52,626 bases of DNA from Phycisphaerae bacterium. GTDB taxonomy: Bacteria; Planctomycetota; Phycisphaerae; UBA1845. Made by a program: the position numbers and the translations under genes. The notes below the pieces were generated by a model. It was given only the letters and a program-made list of their open reading frames with translations. It was not told the origin of the DNA and searched no databases. Location: positions 1 to 52,626 of the forward strand of contig JAGVHG010000186.1 in the NCBI GenBank assembly GCA_020056715.1, read 5' to 3'. Numbering within the stretch: position 1 is the first letter of the stretch; the number at the start of each line of letters is the position of its first letter. This document shows, piece by piece, positions 1 to 7,950 of the stretch.

Positions 1-299
1 AAACTGCCGCGCCGTCGGCCTGAACTTCGCGTACCCTCCATCGCCTCGATTCCAGCCGAATCGATTATTCATGCGGAACGGTGATCGCCGGACGGATACC
101 GACCTTCCGCACAGGTCGAGACCAAGAAGCGCAGCGATTTCAGCGACGTCCCGCGCGTTCAGGCCGCGCGGCGATACCGATGATGCAGGCCGCCGACTTG
201 TGGAACAGCGACGATGCGGCTGGGGCAGGGGAGTTCGACCTCTCGCTTGATCGGCGAATTCCGCTCTAACGAGAGATGCGTTCGCGCGTTCAGGCAGTA
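1..299. other. no recognisable gene (window edge)
   Basis: I see no convincing coding sequence, RNA or regulatory element here. Short open frames exist, but none resembles a known family. The stretch lies beyond the decayed 3' side of the integrase remnant that follows, so it may be further decayed mobile-element DNA. That is inference. Confidence 0.4.
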
Positions 300-730
300 G
301 TCGAAGTACGATCGAAGGATACGCTGCAGCCGTTAACTCGACGCTTTTCGTCCGTGAATCGGCGTACCAGCTTCACCGGGACCTTCGCAAGAGACTTCCG
401 AAAGTTCGACACCCGTTCAATGAGGCCGAAGTCGAGCCCATATCACCGCGATGTGGCGGTTGGCTGTGCTCGGAGTGTGGTTCTTGACGAGTTTGGCCCG
501 ATACGCGTGAAGGTTCTGCGGCGTTAGTTCCCCGCTCTTGGAGCGTTCATGTTGGTGAGCGAGGTAGTGATTGGCCAAATTCTTGACGGTAAGCCTGGCG
601 GCGTCGACACTATTGTCGCGGGGGCGCCCCGCGTGCAAATTCGCCGCCTCCAGCAAGTAGCGGTCGTGTGCCGCGTGTTTGTCGGTACCGAAGTAGTACA
701 GCTTACCGAGGATCCGCTTGCACTATTGGC
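300..730 (-). pseudogene. decayed tyrosine recombinase, N-terminal half
   Basis: On the minus strand a reading frame carries the motif GKLYYFG followed by DRYLLEAANLHAGR, LTVKNLANHYL and SGELTPQN, then STANRHIAVIW. This matches the N-terminal arm-binding and SAM-like core-binding domains of planctomycete phage-type integrases. The frame ends at about 417, but the expected continuation (DFGLIERVSNFRKSLAK, then VPVKLVRRFTDEKR) is present in another frame down to about 300, so a frameshift lies near 435-445. A stop also precedes GKLYYFG. No catalytic domain follows in this orientation. The remnant lies on the 5' side of the tRNA-Arg; the other recombinase remnant lies on the 3' side. I am confident of the family and that it is broken; the exact ends are approximate. 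Confidence 0.7.
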
Positions 731-918
731 CCGTGGGGTGCAGCGTTAGCGGAAATGATCTTCGCGGCTTGCGAGGAAGAGTCACATCCATGAGAGTATT
801 GCCTCCACCTTCGTGGCATGAGGATTACGGGCGACGAAAGAGTTGTAGTCAAGGTTGTAGGTGGCGGTTTGGCCCGGAGGAAGGAATCGTAAAATAATAT
901 CTTTTTTTAAGTTGTTTA

Positions 919-992
919 GCGCCGGTAGCTCAGGTGGATAGAGCATCGGATTTCTAATCCGACGGTCGAGGGTTCGAGTCCCCCCCGGCGCA
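919..992 (+). tRNA. tRNA-Arg (anticodon UCU)
   Basis: The cloverleaf can be drawn by eye. The acceptor stem GCGCCGG (919-925) pairs with CCGGCGC (985-991), with discriminator A at 992. The D-arm is GCTC...GAGC. The anticodon stem TCGGA/TCCGA encloses loop TTTCTAA, which gives anticodon TCT (reads AGA). The T-arm contains TTCGAGT with one A-C mismatch in its stem. CCA is not encoded. The gene is flanked by two decayed integrases and was probably used as an attachment site. Confidence 0.95.
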
Positions 993-1125
993 ATGTGGCA
1001 AGTAATGGCACTGTCTCGCACATCTTCGTTAAGTTTCGCAACCGCCATGACTTGTGTCTTACGTGCTGCGGCGCGAGTCTTTCGGTCGCCTCGCACTCAT
1101 TCGCACTCAAAAGCTGTGAAAAGCA

Positions 1126-1876
1126 CTATGACTGCTGGGGATTCTGCTGGGGGTGTTTTCGACCACTTTCAGCCACGTCGCTGCGCGCGTCGGACGTGCC
1201 GGTCGCACGCAGCGCGACGGCTTCACTGTCCCGGTCAGGGGCATGAACGCCGGGCAGATTATCGAGGGCTTGCGTCAGGTCGTGCAGCCGGGTGTGAGCG
1301 TAGCGACCGATCGTCAGTGTAGGCGTTGAATGACGGTCCAGTTCTTGCGCGACTTTCACCGATGCTCCGCTGCTGACCAGGCGACTGATATACGTGTGCC
1401 GCAGGGCGTGAAAGTCGCAGACCCGGCCTGGTGATCGACTGTCCGCAGAAAATCTGACCTGTGCCGTAGTCGCCGTCCGCCTTGCCACGGACTTCTCTAA
1501 TCCACGCGACCCAAGCACGCCGTAGATCGACTCGCATCATCTTCGCTGTCTTGTCCGGCAGCGGTAGCACGAGTTCGCCACGGGGCTTGCCTGCGATCCA
1601 GGGATGTAGCAGCTCGGCCAAGTCCGATCGGATCGGCTGCACGTCTTCGCGCCGACGCTTGCTGTAGGCCGCCGACAGCGTCACCGTCGGCGGGTCTGCG
1701 GTCAGGTCGAAACTCTCCGGCTTTAGACTCCGTAATTCGCCTGCGCGAAAGCCCGTACCGACGGCCAGTCGGTAGTTCATCGCACGATCCGGACCGGTTA
1801 TGCCGCGAACCACGGCAGCGGCCTCCGCTGTGGCGAGTATCATCGCAAGCACAACACCACCGCAAAGATCAGCCAC
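1126..1876 (-). pseudogene. decayed tyrosine recombinase, catalytic half (frameshifted)
   Basis: The catalytic domain of a tyrosine integrase is split over two frames. The upstream frame (1876 to about 1450) has GTGFRAGELRSLKPESF, containing the first catalytic Arg, and a KRRREDVQPI strand. The other frame (about 1470 to 1126) has the HALRHTYISRL box (His and second Arg), ELDRHST (second His) and the nucleophile in TIGRYAH. All catalytic residues therefore survive, but a frameshift near 1440-1470 separates them and the N-terminal DNA-binding domains are missing upstream of 1876. The C-terminus points toward the tRNA-Arg 3' end about 135 bp away, the usual int-attachment-site geometry. It is likely the relic of an integrative element and is non-functional as written. 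Confidence 0.75.
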
Positions 1877-2006
1877 ACGCGGACAACGTGCACAGAACTG
1901 TCACAACGCGGCATCGACGTGCATCGAATCCGCTCGTGTTTGGATAGCAACTTTACGCTGTACTGTTAATTGACGCTGATAGGGAATTCTAATTATCGTT
2001 CATCAG

Positions 2007-2034
2007 TTGTCGCCCGTCTGTCGGGCGGTATCAT
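2007..2034 (+). promoter_or_regulatory. possible sigma70 promoter of the glycosyltransferase gene
   Basis: TTGTCG (2007-2012) and TATCAT (2029-2034) are 16 bp apart. Transcription would begin at about the ATG at 2042, giving a leaderless or nearly leaderless mRNA. The spacer also contains CGCCCG/CGGGCG complementarity. The match is only fair. Confidence 0.25.
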
Positions 2035-2041
2035 CCGCCTC

Positions 2042-2947
2042 ATGGCATCGCCGCAGGTTTTGACAAGTTCGCGGTACGACTCACGGGTCGTACCGCTGAC
2101 CTCCGCCTCGATCATCGTGCCGACCTACCGCGAGGCCCCCAACATTGAACCGCTGGTTACGCGAGTTTTCGCGGCAACGACCCAGGCAGGGATCGAGGTC
2201 GAACTCATCATCGTCGATGATGATTCCCAAGATGGCACGGAGCAGATCGTCGAACGTCTCCGCGAGCGGTATCCCGTCCGGCTGGTGGTTCGGCGAGGCG
2301 AACGTGGACTTTCGGGGGCCGTCTTAGCAGGGTTCCGAGAGGCAAAGTTCGATCGGTTCGTCGTCTTGGACGCGGATTTGCAGCACCCACCGGAGATGGT
2401 GCCGCAATTGCTCGCCCGACTGGATCAAGGCGACTGCGACTTCGTTATCGGCACGAGGTACGGCCGGAAGGGAGCGGTCGCCGCGGACTGGCCCATCGCG
2501 CGTAGATTGGGTAGCGCCGCCGCTACGCTGTTGGCCCGCCCTCTTGCACGACTGAGTGATCCCATGTCCGGTTTTTTTGCCCTTCACCGCCGAACGTGGG
2601 AACAGGCCGCCCACCTCGATCCCATCGGCTACAAGATTGCCCTCGAGCTGTTCGTGAAAGGTCGCTGCCGCCGGCCGGCGGAGGTGTCGATCACTTTTGC
2701 CTCGCGCACAGCCGGAGCGAGCAAGGCGAGCTTCGCCGAGGGACGGCGCTATCTTCGACATTTGGCCAGACTATACCGTTTTCGCTTTCCACGCCTGACT
2801 AAGACACTACGCATCACAGTCATCATGGTCGCGGCACTGTTCCTACTGATCTGCGCGTATCGCCTTGCGTCGCCTCCGGACGCACCCTCGACAGATTCGA
2901 CACGACCTTCTACCCTGCACGCGGAGCCAACCACTCATGAGCCATAA
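2042..2947 (+). CDS. family 2 glycosyltransferase, dolichol-phosphate mannosyltransferase-like
   Basis: About 301 aa from the ATG at 2042 (an in-frame ATG at 1970 is possible, but the family begins near SASIIVPTYREAPNIEPL). This is a GT-A fold enzyme that moves a sugar from a nucleotide donor to a polyprenyl phosphate or similar lipid. Visible motifs are VPTYRE and IIVDDDSQDGT for nucleotide binding, LDADLQHPPE (DXD-type metal site) and IGTRYGRKG, as in the DPM1/GT2 group. One predicted membrane segment lies near the C-terminus (TVIMVAALFLLICAY), so it probably acts on the inner face of the cytoplasmic membrane. It overlaps the following thioesterase gene by 11 bp, implying co-transcription and translational coupling. 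The exact substrate cannot be read from the sequence. Confidence 0.85.
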   Translation: MASPQVLTSSRYDSRVVPLTSASIIVPTYREAPNIEPLVTRVFAATTQAGIEVELIIVDDDSQDGTEQIVERLRERYPVRLVVRRGERGLSGAVLAGFREAKFDRFVVLDADLQHPPEMVPQLLARLDQGDCDFVIGTRYGRKGAVAADWPIARRLGSAAATLLARPLARLSDPMSGFFALHRRTWEQAAHLDPIGYKIALELFVKGRCRRPAEVSITFASRTAGASKASFAEGRRYLRHLARLYRFRFPRLTKTLRITVIMVAALFLLICAYRLASPPDAPSTDSTRPSTLHAEPTTHEP

Positions 2948-3329
2948 ACCCAAACCGCCGATTCCGGAACCCTCCATCCGAGTCGTGATGATGCCCCGCG
3001 ACACCAATGCCGAGGGGACGATCTTTGGCGGGGTCATCTTGTCGCTCATCGACCAGGCCGCCTACGTGGAAGCCGTCCGCCAAACCCATCACCGCTACGT
3101 CACCGTGTCCATGCGCGAGGTCGTATTTCATCAACCGGTTTTCGTGGGTGACGTCCTGAGCCTGTATTGCGACACCATTCGCGTCGGTCGAACCTCGTTG
3201 ACCATCCGCGTTCGCGTCTGCGCCCGACGGCGGACCGATCCTGATCAAGATATCAAGGTAACGGAGGCCGAAGTCGTGTTCGTGTCGGTTGATGATTCCG
3301 GCAAGCCGGTGCCCGTTTTCGACAACTAA
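2937..3329 (+). CDS. acyl-CoA thioesterase, YciA-like hotdog protein
   Basis: 130 aa from the ATG at 2937, which lies inside the 3' end of the glycosyltransferase gene (11-bp overlap). It is a single hotdog-fold domain that hydrolyses acyl-CoA to free acid and CoA. The catalytic loop is visible as NAEGTIFGGVILSLIDQAA: the conserved Asn, the G-x-IFGG turn and the Asp of the helix, as in the YciA/BACH group. The SMREVVFHQPVFVGDVLSLY segment forms the typical second strand block. The length is normal for the family. Pairing with a lipid-linked glycosyltransferase may reflect envelope lipid metabolism, but that is inference. The substrate chain length is not predictable. Confidence 0.85.
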   Translation: MSHKPKPPIPEPSIRVVMMPRDTNAEGTIFGGVILSLIDQAAYVEAVRQTHHRYVTVSMREVVFHQPVFVGDVLSLYCDTIRVGRTSLTIRVRVCARRRTDPDQDIKVTEAEVVFVSVDDSGKPVPVFDN

Positions 3330-3397
3330 GACGATAGCGCGATTGGATCAGATTCTTTACTCCTTGCATTTAGGTGCATTTGGCATAGACTTACGCC

Positions 3398-5050
3398 ATG
3401 CCTTATCCGCCAAGCTCGGCTGACGTTCCGCCCGACTCGGTTCTACCCATCCCATCCAAACTTCCTTGCTCCGTTTGCGGTTACAACATCGAGGAGTTGA
3501 GTGGCTACATACAATGTCCAGGATGCGGCGCGCAGACCCATCAGCTCAGCCTGCGGCGCGCTCTTTGCGATGCGGACCGCGGCTGGCTTCGAAGGCTCCG
3601 AACTGGTGTCGCGCTGATACTGGTAGGCTTCGTTCTTTTTGCCAGTTCGTTTCTTATCCCGTTTGTAGCCCCGCGCACTTTGCCATACTTGCCCGCTTTC
3701 GCGACTCTGATTGGAGTCATCGGCATTTTCCTCCTAACTTCGGCGGACACTCAAGAGTACTTTGTTTCACGGCGGAACGTGTTTCTTTGGATCATCCGCA
3801 TGTGCGCGGTTCTTGATTTGGCTGCCCTGGGCCTCAATGACTTCCTACCATATTCCTTGATGCTAGTGGCATGGGTTTCAGGATTCGTTGGAAAATGCGG
3901 CTACCTCATGTGGCTTGCAACTTTGATTCCGCGGCGCGCGTTAGTATGGCAGACGGCAGTGGTAGTCGGCGGCTTGGGTTTGAGTGCAGCGGTCGGCATC
4001 CTAGTTGTACTCGGTGGGGCCGCTAGTGGACTAATGGGCGGTGGAGGTAGCCGTTCGGCGGATGCCTCGACTTACGTTGTGGGTGTATTCGTTCTAATCT
4101 TTTCGCTGTGGTACGTCGGACTATTGCTTCAGTACATCCGTGCGTTTTCCGACTTCGCGTGTACTTCGCACTCCGACGCAGCGATTCGCAGTTCCGAACA
4201 GGTCTTGCCACATCGTAACGGACGTAAGTCTACCGACATTGTCGAATCAGAAGTCCTTACTTGCGCACGATGTGGTTACATTCTGCGCGGAATGACCGTA
4301 GATGGGCAATGCCCCGAATGTGGTTTATCCATCAATCTATCGTTGAAAGGGAATTTGCTTGCTCTTGCCAATCCGGCGTGGACGCGAAAGTTAGAACTCG
4401 GCGCAGGCCTATTATTGCTTGCGGTTTCCGTGATGGTCGTAGTGCAAATCGCCCACGAGTTTTTCTTAGGCTGGCGTAGTATCCCGCTTGGGCTGGATCA
4501 AATTGCTTTTGCAACCAGTCTTCTCCTTACGTGTTTAGGCTCTTTACTGATTACAATTCGCGAGCCGGGCTTTCGAAGTCGCGAAGGCTCCGATACGGCT
4601 CGTCAAATCCTCCGAATCGGCGCTGTCTTGCAGCTTCTTTTCTTCTTCTACTTTTGGTACTTGATTCCCGGCCCTAGTTGGTTTGTTTCGGTTGCAACGA
4701 TAGCAACAATCGTCCACTGGGTCACGTTATTGAGTTGCTATTACTTACTCCTGAGTATCGCTCGTCGAATACCCAACCCCTTATTAAAGACCTGCACACG
4801 CGCGTTGCTCAGTGCTTATTTAATCATCTACTCGATCGCTCTAATCCTTGGATTCAAAAATGATAATCCGCCTAGCTTCGTATTGGCTGGATTCCACCGC
4901 GGAACGCGCACCGGCACTATCGGTTTGGACGTACTCGAAATGGTTTTGGTCACGCTTGTACATTGGACCTCGATCCTTCTTGCAGTCGTCGAAGTCGTTG
5001 TTTTACGAATGTACATGAAAGCGTTTACCCGGAAAACGGTACCCATCTAG
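3398..5050 (+). CDS. multi-pass membrane protein with two zinc ribbons
   Basis: 550 aa of unknown function. There are two four-cysteine ribbons. The first is at about residues 24-45 (CSVCGYNIEEL then CPGCG); the second, in the middle of the protein, is CARCGYILRGM then CPECG. Each ribbon is followed by a block of about five hydrophobic segments, so the protein reads as an internal duplication of ribbon plus membrane block. The same ribbon type occurs in the proteins at 11413-12051 and 28971-30017. Base composition is visibly more AT-rich than the neighbours. It stands alone on the plus strand, between the thioesterase gene and a convergent operon. The ribbons may bind Zn and mediate protein or nucleic-acid contacts at the membrane; no enzymatic motif is visible. 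Confidence 0.7.
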   Translation: MPYPPSSADVPPDSVLPIPSKLPCSVCGYNIEELSGYIQCPGCGAQTHQLSLRRALCDADRGWLRRLRTGVALILVGFVLFASSFLIPFVAPRTLPYLPAFATLIGVIGIFLLTSADTQEYFVSRRNVFLWIIRMCAVLDLAALGLNDFLPYSLMLVAWVSGFVGKCGYLMWLATLIPRRALVWQTAVVVGGLGLSAAVGILVVLGGAASGLMGGGGSRSADASTYVVGVFVLIFSLWYVGLLLQYIRAFSDFACTSHSDAAIRSSEQVLPHRNGRKSTDIVESEVLTCARCGYILRGMTVDGQCPECGLSINLSLKGNLLALANPAWTRKLELGAGLLLLAVSVMVVVQIAHEFFLGWRSIPLGLDQIAFATSLLLTCLGSLLITIREPGFRSREGSDTARQILRIGAVLQLLFFFYFWYLIPGPSWFVSVATIATIVHWVTLLSCYYLLLSIARRIPNPLLKTCTRALLSAYLIIYSIALILGFKNDNPPSFVLAGFHRGTRTGTIGLDVLEMVLVTLVHWTSILLAVVEVVVLRMYMKAFTRKTVPI

Positions 5051-5135
5051 ATTATCGCGTGCATATTGATTCATGGTACGATGTGCAGTTCCGTAGCGAA
5101 ACGTACTCGTGATTCCCAAGCTAAAATAGACAATC

Positions 5136-6689
5136 CTAGAATTGGTGTGCCGGCATTTCCATGCCGTCGTCGATGTGCTGCTGGGTGGACTGCTCGCCAT
5201 CGAAACTGAAGAGGATCGGTTCGTCGTCGATGCGGGCGCTCAAATGAATCGGGCGTTTCCATACTTTTTGCAGTCTCTTGAGCGTTTCCACCGCGTATTT
5301 GATCTCGATGTCCGCCCCAGTATGTCGATGGGTCAGGTACAGCTCCCCTCGATTGCGGTAATTCCCATCCATCACATAGATGTAGGGTTGAGCGTGATTG
5401 GTCAGCATGAAGAGGAGCTGTTGCTTGATCTTGTCGAAGTCTCGGTTGACCACGACCATCTTGCCCGTGGCCGGGTCCAGTCGATAGTGGTACAATTTCT
5501 GGTCATCCACGAATTCCGGCGTCAAGAATTCGTCCAGGAAAGTCACGTCGTTATACAACGCGCGGACCTCAAAAATCTTCTCCCGCCCCGGCGAGCCTCT
5601 CCCCACCACGCGCCCCTTGGGGGCTTTGTCCTTACCCCATTCCCGGCGCACGGCCATGTCGTCACAAGCGTCGTACTTGGGGCCGTAGCGACCGGTGTTC
5701 CACCGCCGCTCGATGTCCCGAAGCAACTCAATTCCCAATTTGTACGGATTCAGTTGTCCCGGTGACGTCGCCAGCGTCCCGGCGTGATGCTCGCAATAGT
5801 CGATCAACTCGTCGTCACGGAGGACGTAATTGGTCATGATCGTGGAGTGCCAGTAACTGGCCCACCCTTCGTTCATGATCTTGGTTTGCCCCTGAGGCGC
5901 GAAATAGTAGGCCTCTTCGCGGATGAGTGACAAGAGGTCGGACTCCCAGTCCTCCAGAGGTGCATTTTGCAATAAAAATAGCAGAACATCCCTTACCGGC
6001 TTTTCCGGGAAGCGGTGCTTTTCCTTGGCCACCTCCGCCTGGGCCGCGGCTCGGTCACTGGCGATCCGCGACGGCGGGTTGATGTAGCGATCCATGTAGC
6101 CCTTCGCGGGATACCTGGTGACTTCATCGTCGGCACGGCGCTTTTTCTCCTCCGTCGATACGCTGTTGCCCTCCCGGCGCATGAAGGCCGAGTGAGGATC
6201 GATCAAATTCTCCAAGGAAAGGAACGTGTCGAGCCGCTGCTCGACCTCATCCATGCCGTATCGCTCGACGTATCGCCGAATCCGTGTCGCGTGGTTCGCC
6301 ATCTCGTCGATCATTTTCCGGTTCGTGCGACTGAACCAGATGTTGTTCTTGAAAAAATCGCCATGCGCATACACATGGGCGATGACCGTCTTGTGATCGA
6401 CGGGCATATTGTCACTGAGGAGGTAGGCATAGCACGGATTGTTGTTAATGACCATCTCATAGATGCGCCCCAATCCGTATTTGTGCTGCTTGCGTAGACG
6501 CTCATATTCCATGCCAAAGCGCCAATGGGGATAACGCTGTGGAAAACCGCAGTATGCCGCGACCTGCGACATCTGTTCCGAATTCAATATCTCAAACACC
6601 GTCGGGTAGAAATCGAGCGCTTCTCGCCGCGCGTAGTCCGCGATGCTTTCCGCCTGTTTGACGATGTCTTGGGGAAGGATCGTGTGCAT
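5136..6689 (-). CDS. spoVR: SpoVR/YcgB family protein
   Basis: 517 aa, the normal length for the SpoVR family. Conserved signatures near the N-terminus are GFPQRYPHWRFGMEYERL and YGLGRIYEMVINNNPCYAYL, and further on HVYAHGDFFKNN and GWASYWHSTIM. It is the last gene of a minus-strand operon with prkA and yhbH; the gap to yhbH is 43 bp. In Bacillus the homologue acts in spore cortex formation. In non-sporulating bacteria the prkA-yhbH-spoVR trio is linked to stationary phase and nutrient stress, and the biochemical activity is not established. Planctomycetes do not sporulate, so a stress role is the more likely reading. The family call is secure. Confidence 0.95.
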   Translation of the reverse strand: MHTILPQDIVKQAESIADYARREALDFYPTVFEILNSEQMSQVAAYCGFPQRYPHWRFGMEYERLRKQHKYGLGRIYEMVINNNPCYAYLLSDNMPVDHKTVIAHVYAHGDFFKNNIWFSRTNRKMIDEMANHATRIRRYVERYGMDEVEQRLDTFLSLENLIDPHSAFMRREGNSVSTEEKKRRADDEVTRYPAKGYMDRYINPPSRIASDRAAAQAEVAKEKHRFPEKPVRDVLLFLLQNAPLEDWESDLLSLIREEAYYFAPQGQTKIMNEGWASYWHSTIMTNYVLRDDELIDYCEHHAGTLATSPGQLNPYKLGIELLRDIERRWNTGRYGPKYDACDDMAVRREWGKDKAPKGRVVGRGSPGREKIFEVRALYNDVTFLDEFLTPEFVDDQKLYHYRLDPATGKMVVVNRDFDKIKQQLLFMLTNHAQPYIYVMDGNYRNRGELYLTHRHTGADIEIKYAVETLKRLQKVWKRPIHLSARIDDEPILFSFDGEQSTQQHIDDGMEMPAHQF

Positions 6690-6732
6690 GCGCCGCCGCT
6701 AGGTAAAGTTTGGGTTTCGAGAAAACATATCG

Positions 6733-7830
6733 CTATCTGCCCGCGGAAAAAAACGTCTTGATGCTGTCGTAGATATCGTCCTTGGTATTGACCCGACTGG
6801 TCAAGACGGCGTCAATGCCGGAAAGATGCTCGTGTACGACGTTTATGAAGTTTCCGCTCCCGTAAGCGCTCGCAACCTGGCAGTACCCGAACAGGTTCAA
6901 TAACGGAAGAAGGTGCTCACGCATCAGGGCGCAGCATTCGCGGCTATCGGATTCACTGCTGTTGTCACCGTCGGAAAAGTGAAATAGGTAAATGTTCCAT
7001 TCGGAAGGAGCATAGTGATGCGCGATCAGTTCCTTAGCCAGGCGAAACGCACTGCTGATCCGCGTGCCGCCGTCCTCGCGAATGCGGAAAAACGTCTCGC
7101 GATCAACTTCGCCAGCCCGAACATCGTGTACGATGTATCTGCTCTCGATGCCGTGGTAATTCTTCCGCAACCAGGCATCGATCCAGAACGCCTCCAAACG
7201 GACAAGCTCCTTCTGCTCATCACCCATGGAGCCGGACACGTCCATCATGTAAATAATGACGGCATTGGACTGTGGATTGAGGATTGTTTTCCAACTGCGG
7301 TACATCTTGTCGCGGCGCTCAAAGATGATACGCGGTGCGTCCGGATTGTACAGGCCGGACATAATTTGCCGTCGCAACGCCCGACGGAACGTCCTCTTGA
7401 AATGCCGTAGCGACTCGGGGCCGGACTGTCGTACTCCGCTATAGCGGTCGCGCTCGGCGGTGATACGGTGCTTGCCCTTGGGCAAGATACGCGGCAGTTT
7501 CAGTTCTTCGCCGAGGATTTCCGCCAGTTCGTCGAGGCCGACCTCGACCTCCAACACATGCTGCCCTTCTTGATCCCCGCCGGGACCGACGCCGCCCTCG
7601 CCGCTGACCGCGTCCCCGGCATTACCGTCACCGCGGCCGACGCCCGAGTCGTTGTTATCGCCGTAACGGAAATGTGGAATCTCGATGCCGCGAATGGGAA
7701 TGCTGATGTACTTCCGCCCTTCGCGTCCCAGAAGCTCGCTGCGCGTCAGAAACTTGCGCAGGTCCTCGCGGATTTTTCCCTTGACGATCCGCCGAAACCG
7801 CTGGTGATCCTTGTCGATCTGTAGGACCAT
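6733..7830 (-). CDS. yhbH: YeaH/YhbH family protein (DUF444, VWA-like)
   Basis: 365 aa starting at ATG 7830. The N-terminal part has DHQRFRRIVKGKIREDLRKF, a hallmark of the family. A glycine/aspartate-rich segment follows (around residues 55-90). The C-terminal half is a von Willebrand A-like domain with the metal-ion-dependent adhesion motif DVSGSMG and a later FSDGDNSSESDS. It lies between prkA and spoVR in the same operon. In Escherichia coli the homologue YeaH is co-expressed with the kinase YeaG (PrkA) under nitrogen starvation and stationary phase, and it is thought to act with the kinase. A 120-bp gap separates it from prkA, and that gap holds a hairpin of a repeated family. Confidence 0.93.
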   Translation of the reverse strand: MVLQIDKDHQRFRRIVKGKIREDLRKFLTRSELLGREGRKYISIPIRGIEIPHFRYGDNNDSGVGRGDGNAGDAVSGEGGVGPGGDQEGQHVLEVEVGLDELAEILGEELKLPRILPKGKHRITAERDRYSGVRQSGPESLRHFKRTFRRALRRQIMSGLYNPDAPRIIFERRDKMYRSWKTILNPQSNAVIIYMMDVSGSMGDEQKELVRLEAFWIDAWLRKNYHGIESRYIVHDVRAGEVDRETFFRIREDGGTRISSAFRLAKELIAHHYAPSEWNIYLFHFSDGDNSSESDSRECCALMREHLLPLLNLFGYCQVASAYGSGNFINVVHEHLSGIDAVLTSRVNTKDDIYDSIKTFFSAGR

Positions 7831-7892
7831 ACTTTACCACCCCGCGAATGGCGATCCGCCGGCGCTGCCCGGCGGACGGACTTCACTACCGG

Positions 7893-7924
7893 CAGCACCA
7901 CCGCCCTTGAGCGGTGGGGCGAAC
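7893..7924. repeat. hairpin repeat, CCTTGA-loop family, copy 1
   Basis: The stem CCACCGC (7898-7904) pairs with GCGGTGG (7911-7917) around loop CCTTGA. It is flanked by CAGCA on the left and GGCGAAC on the right. A second copy at 16427-16458 is identical except for compensatory stem changes. It lies between prkA and yhbH and might form an intercistronic mRNA structure. Confidence 0.75.
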
Positions 7925-7950
7925 GACTGGTGCGCATAGCCGTCGCCACG

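Noticed and set aside
782-1110. Minus-strand ORFs of 104 and 64 aa covering the tRNA
   Set aside because: Their peptides (GGTRTLDRRIRNPM, LEPSTVGLEIRC) are the antisense translation of the tRNA, a classic false gene.
6015-6497. 160-aa plus-strand ORF opposite spoVR, and similar ORFs opposite prkA and yhbH
   Set aside because: All lie antisense to strongly conserved genes and encode no recognisable motif.
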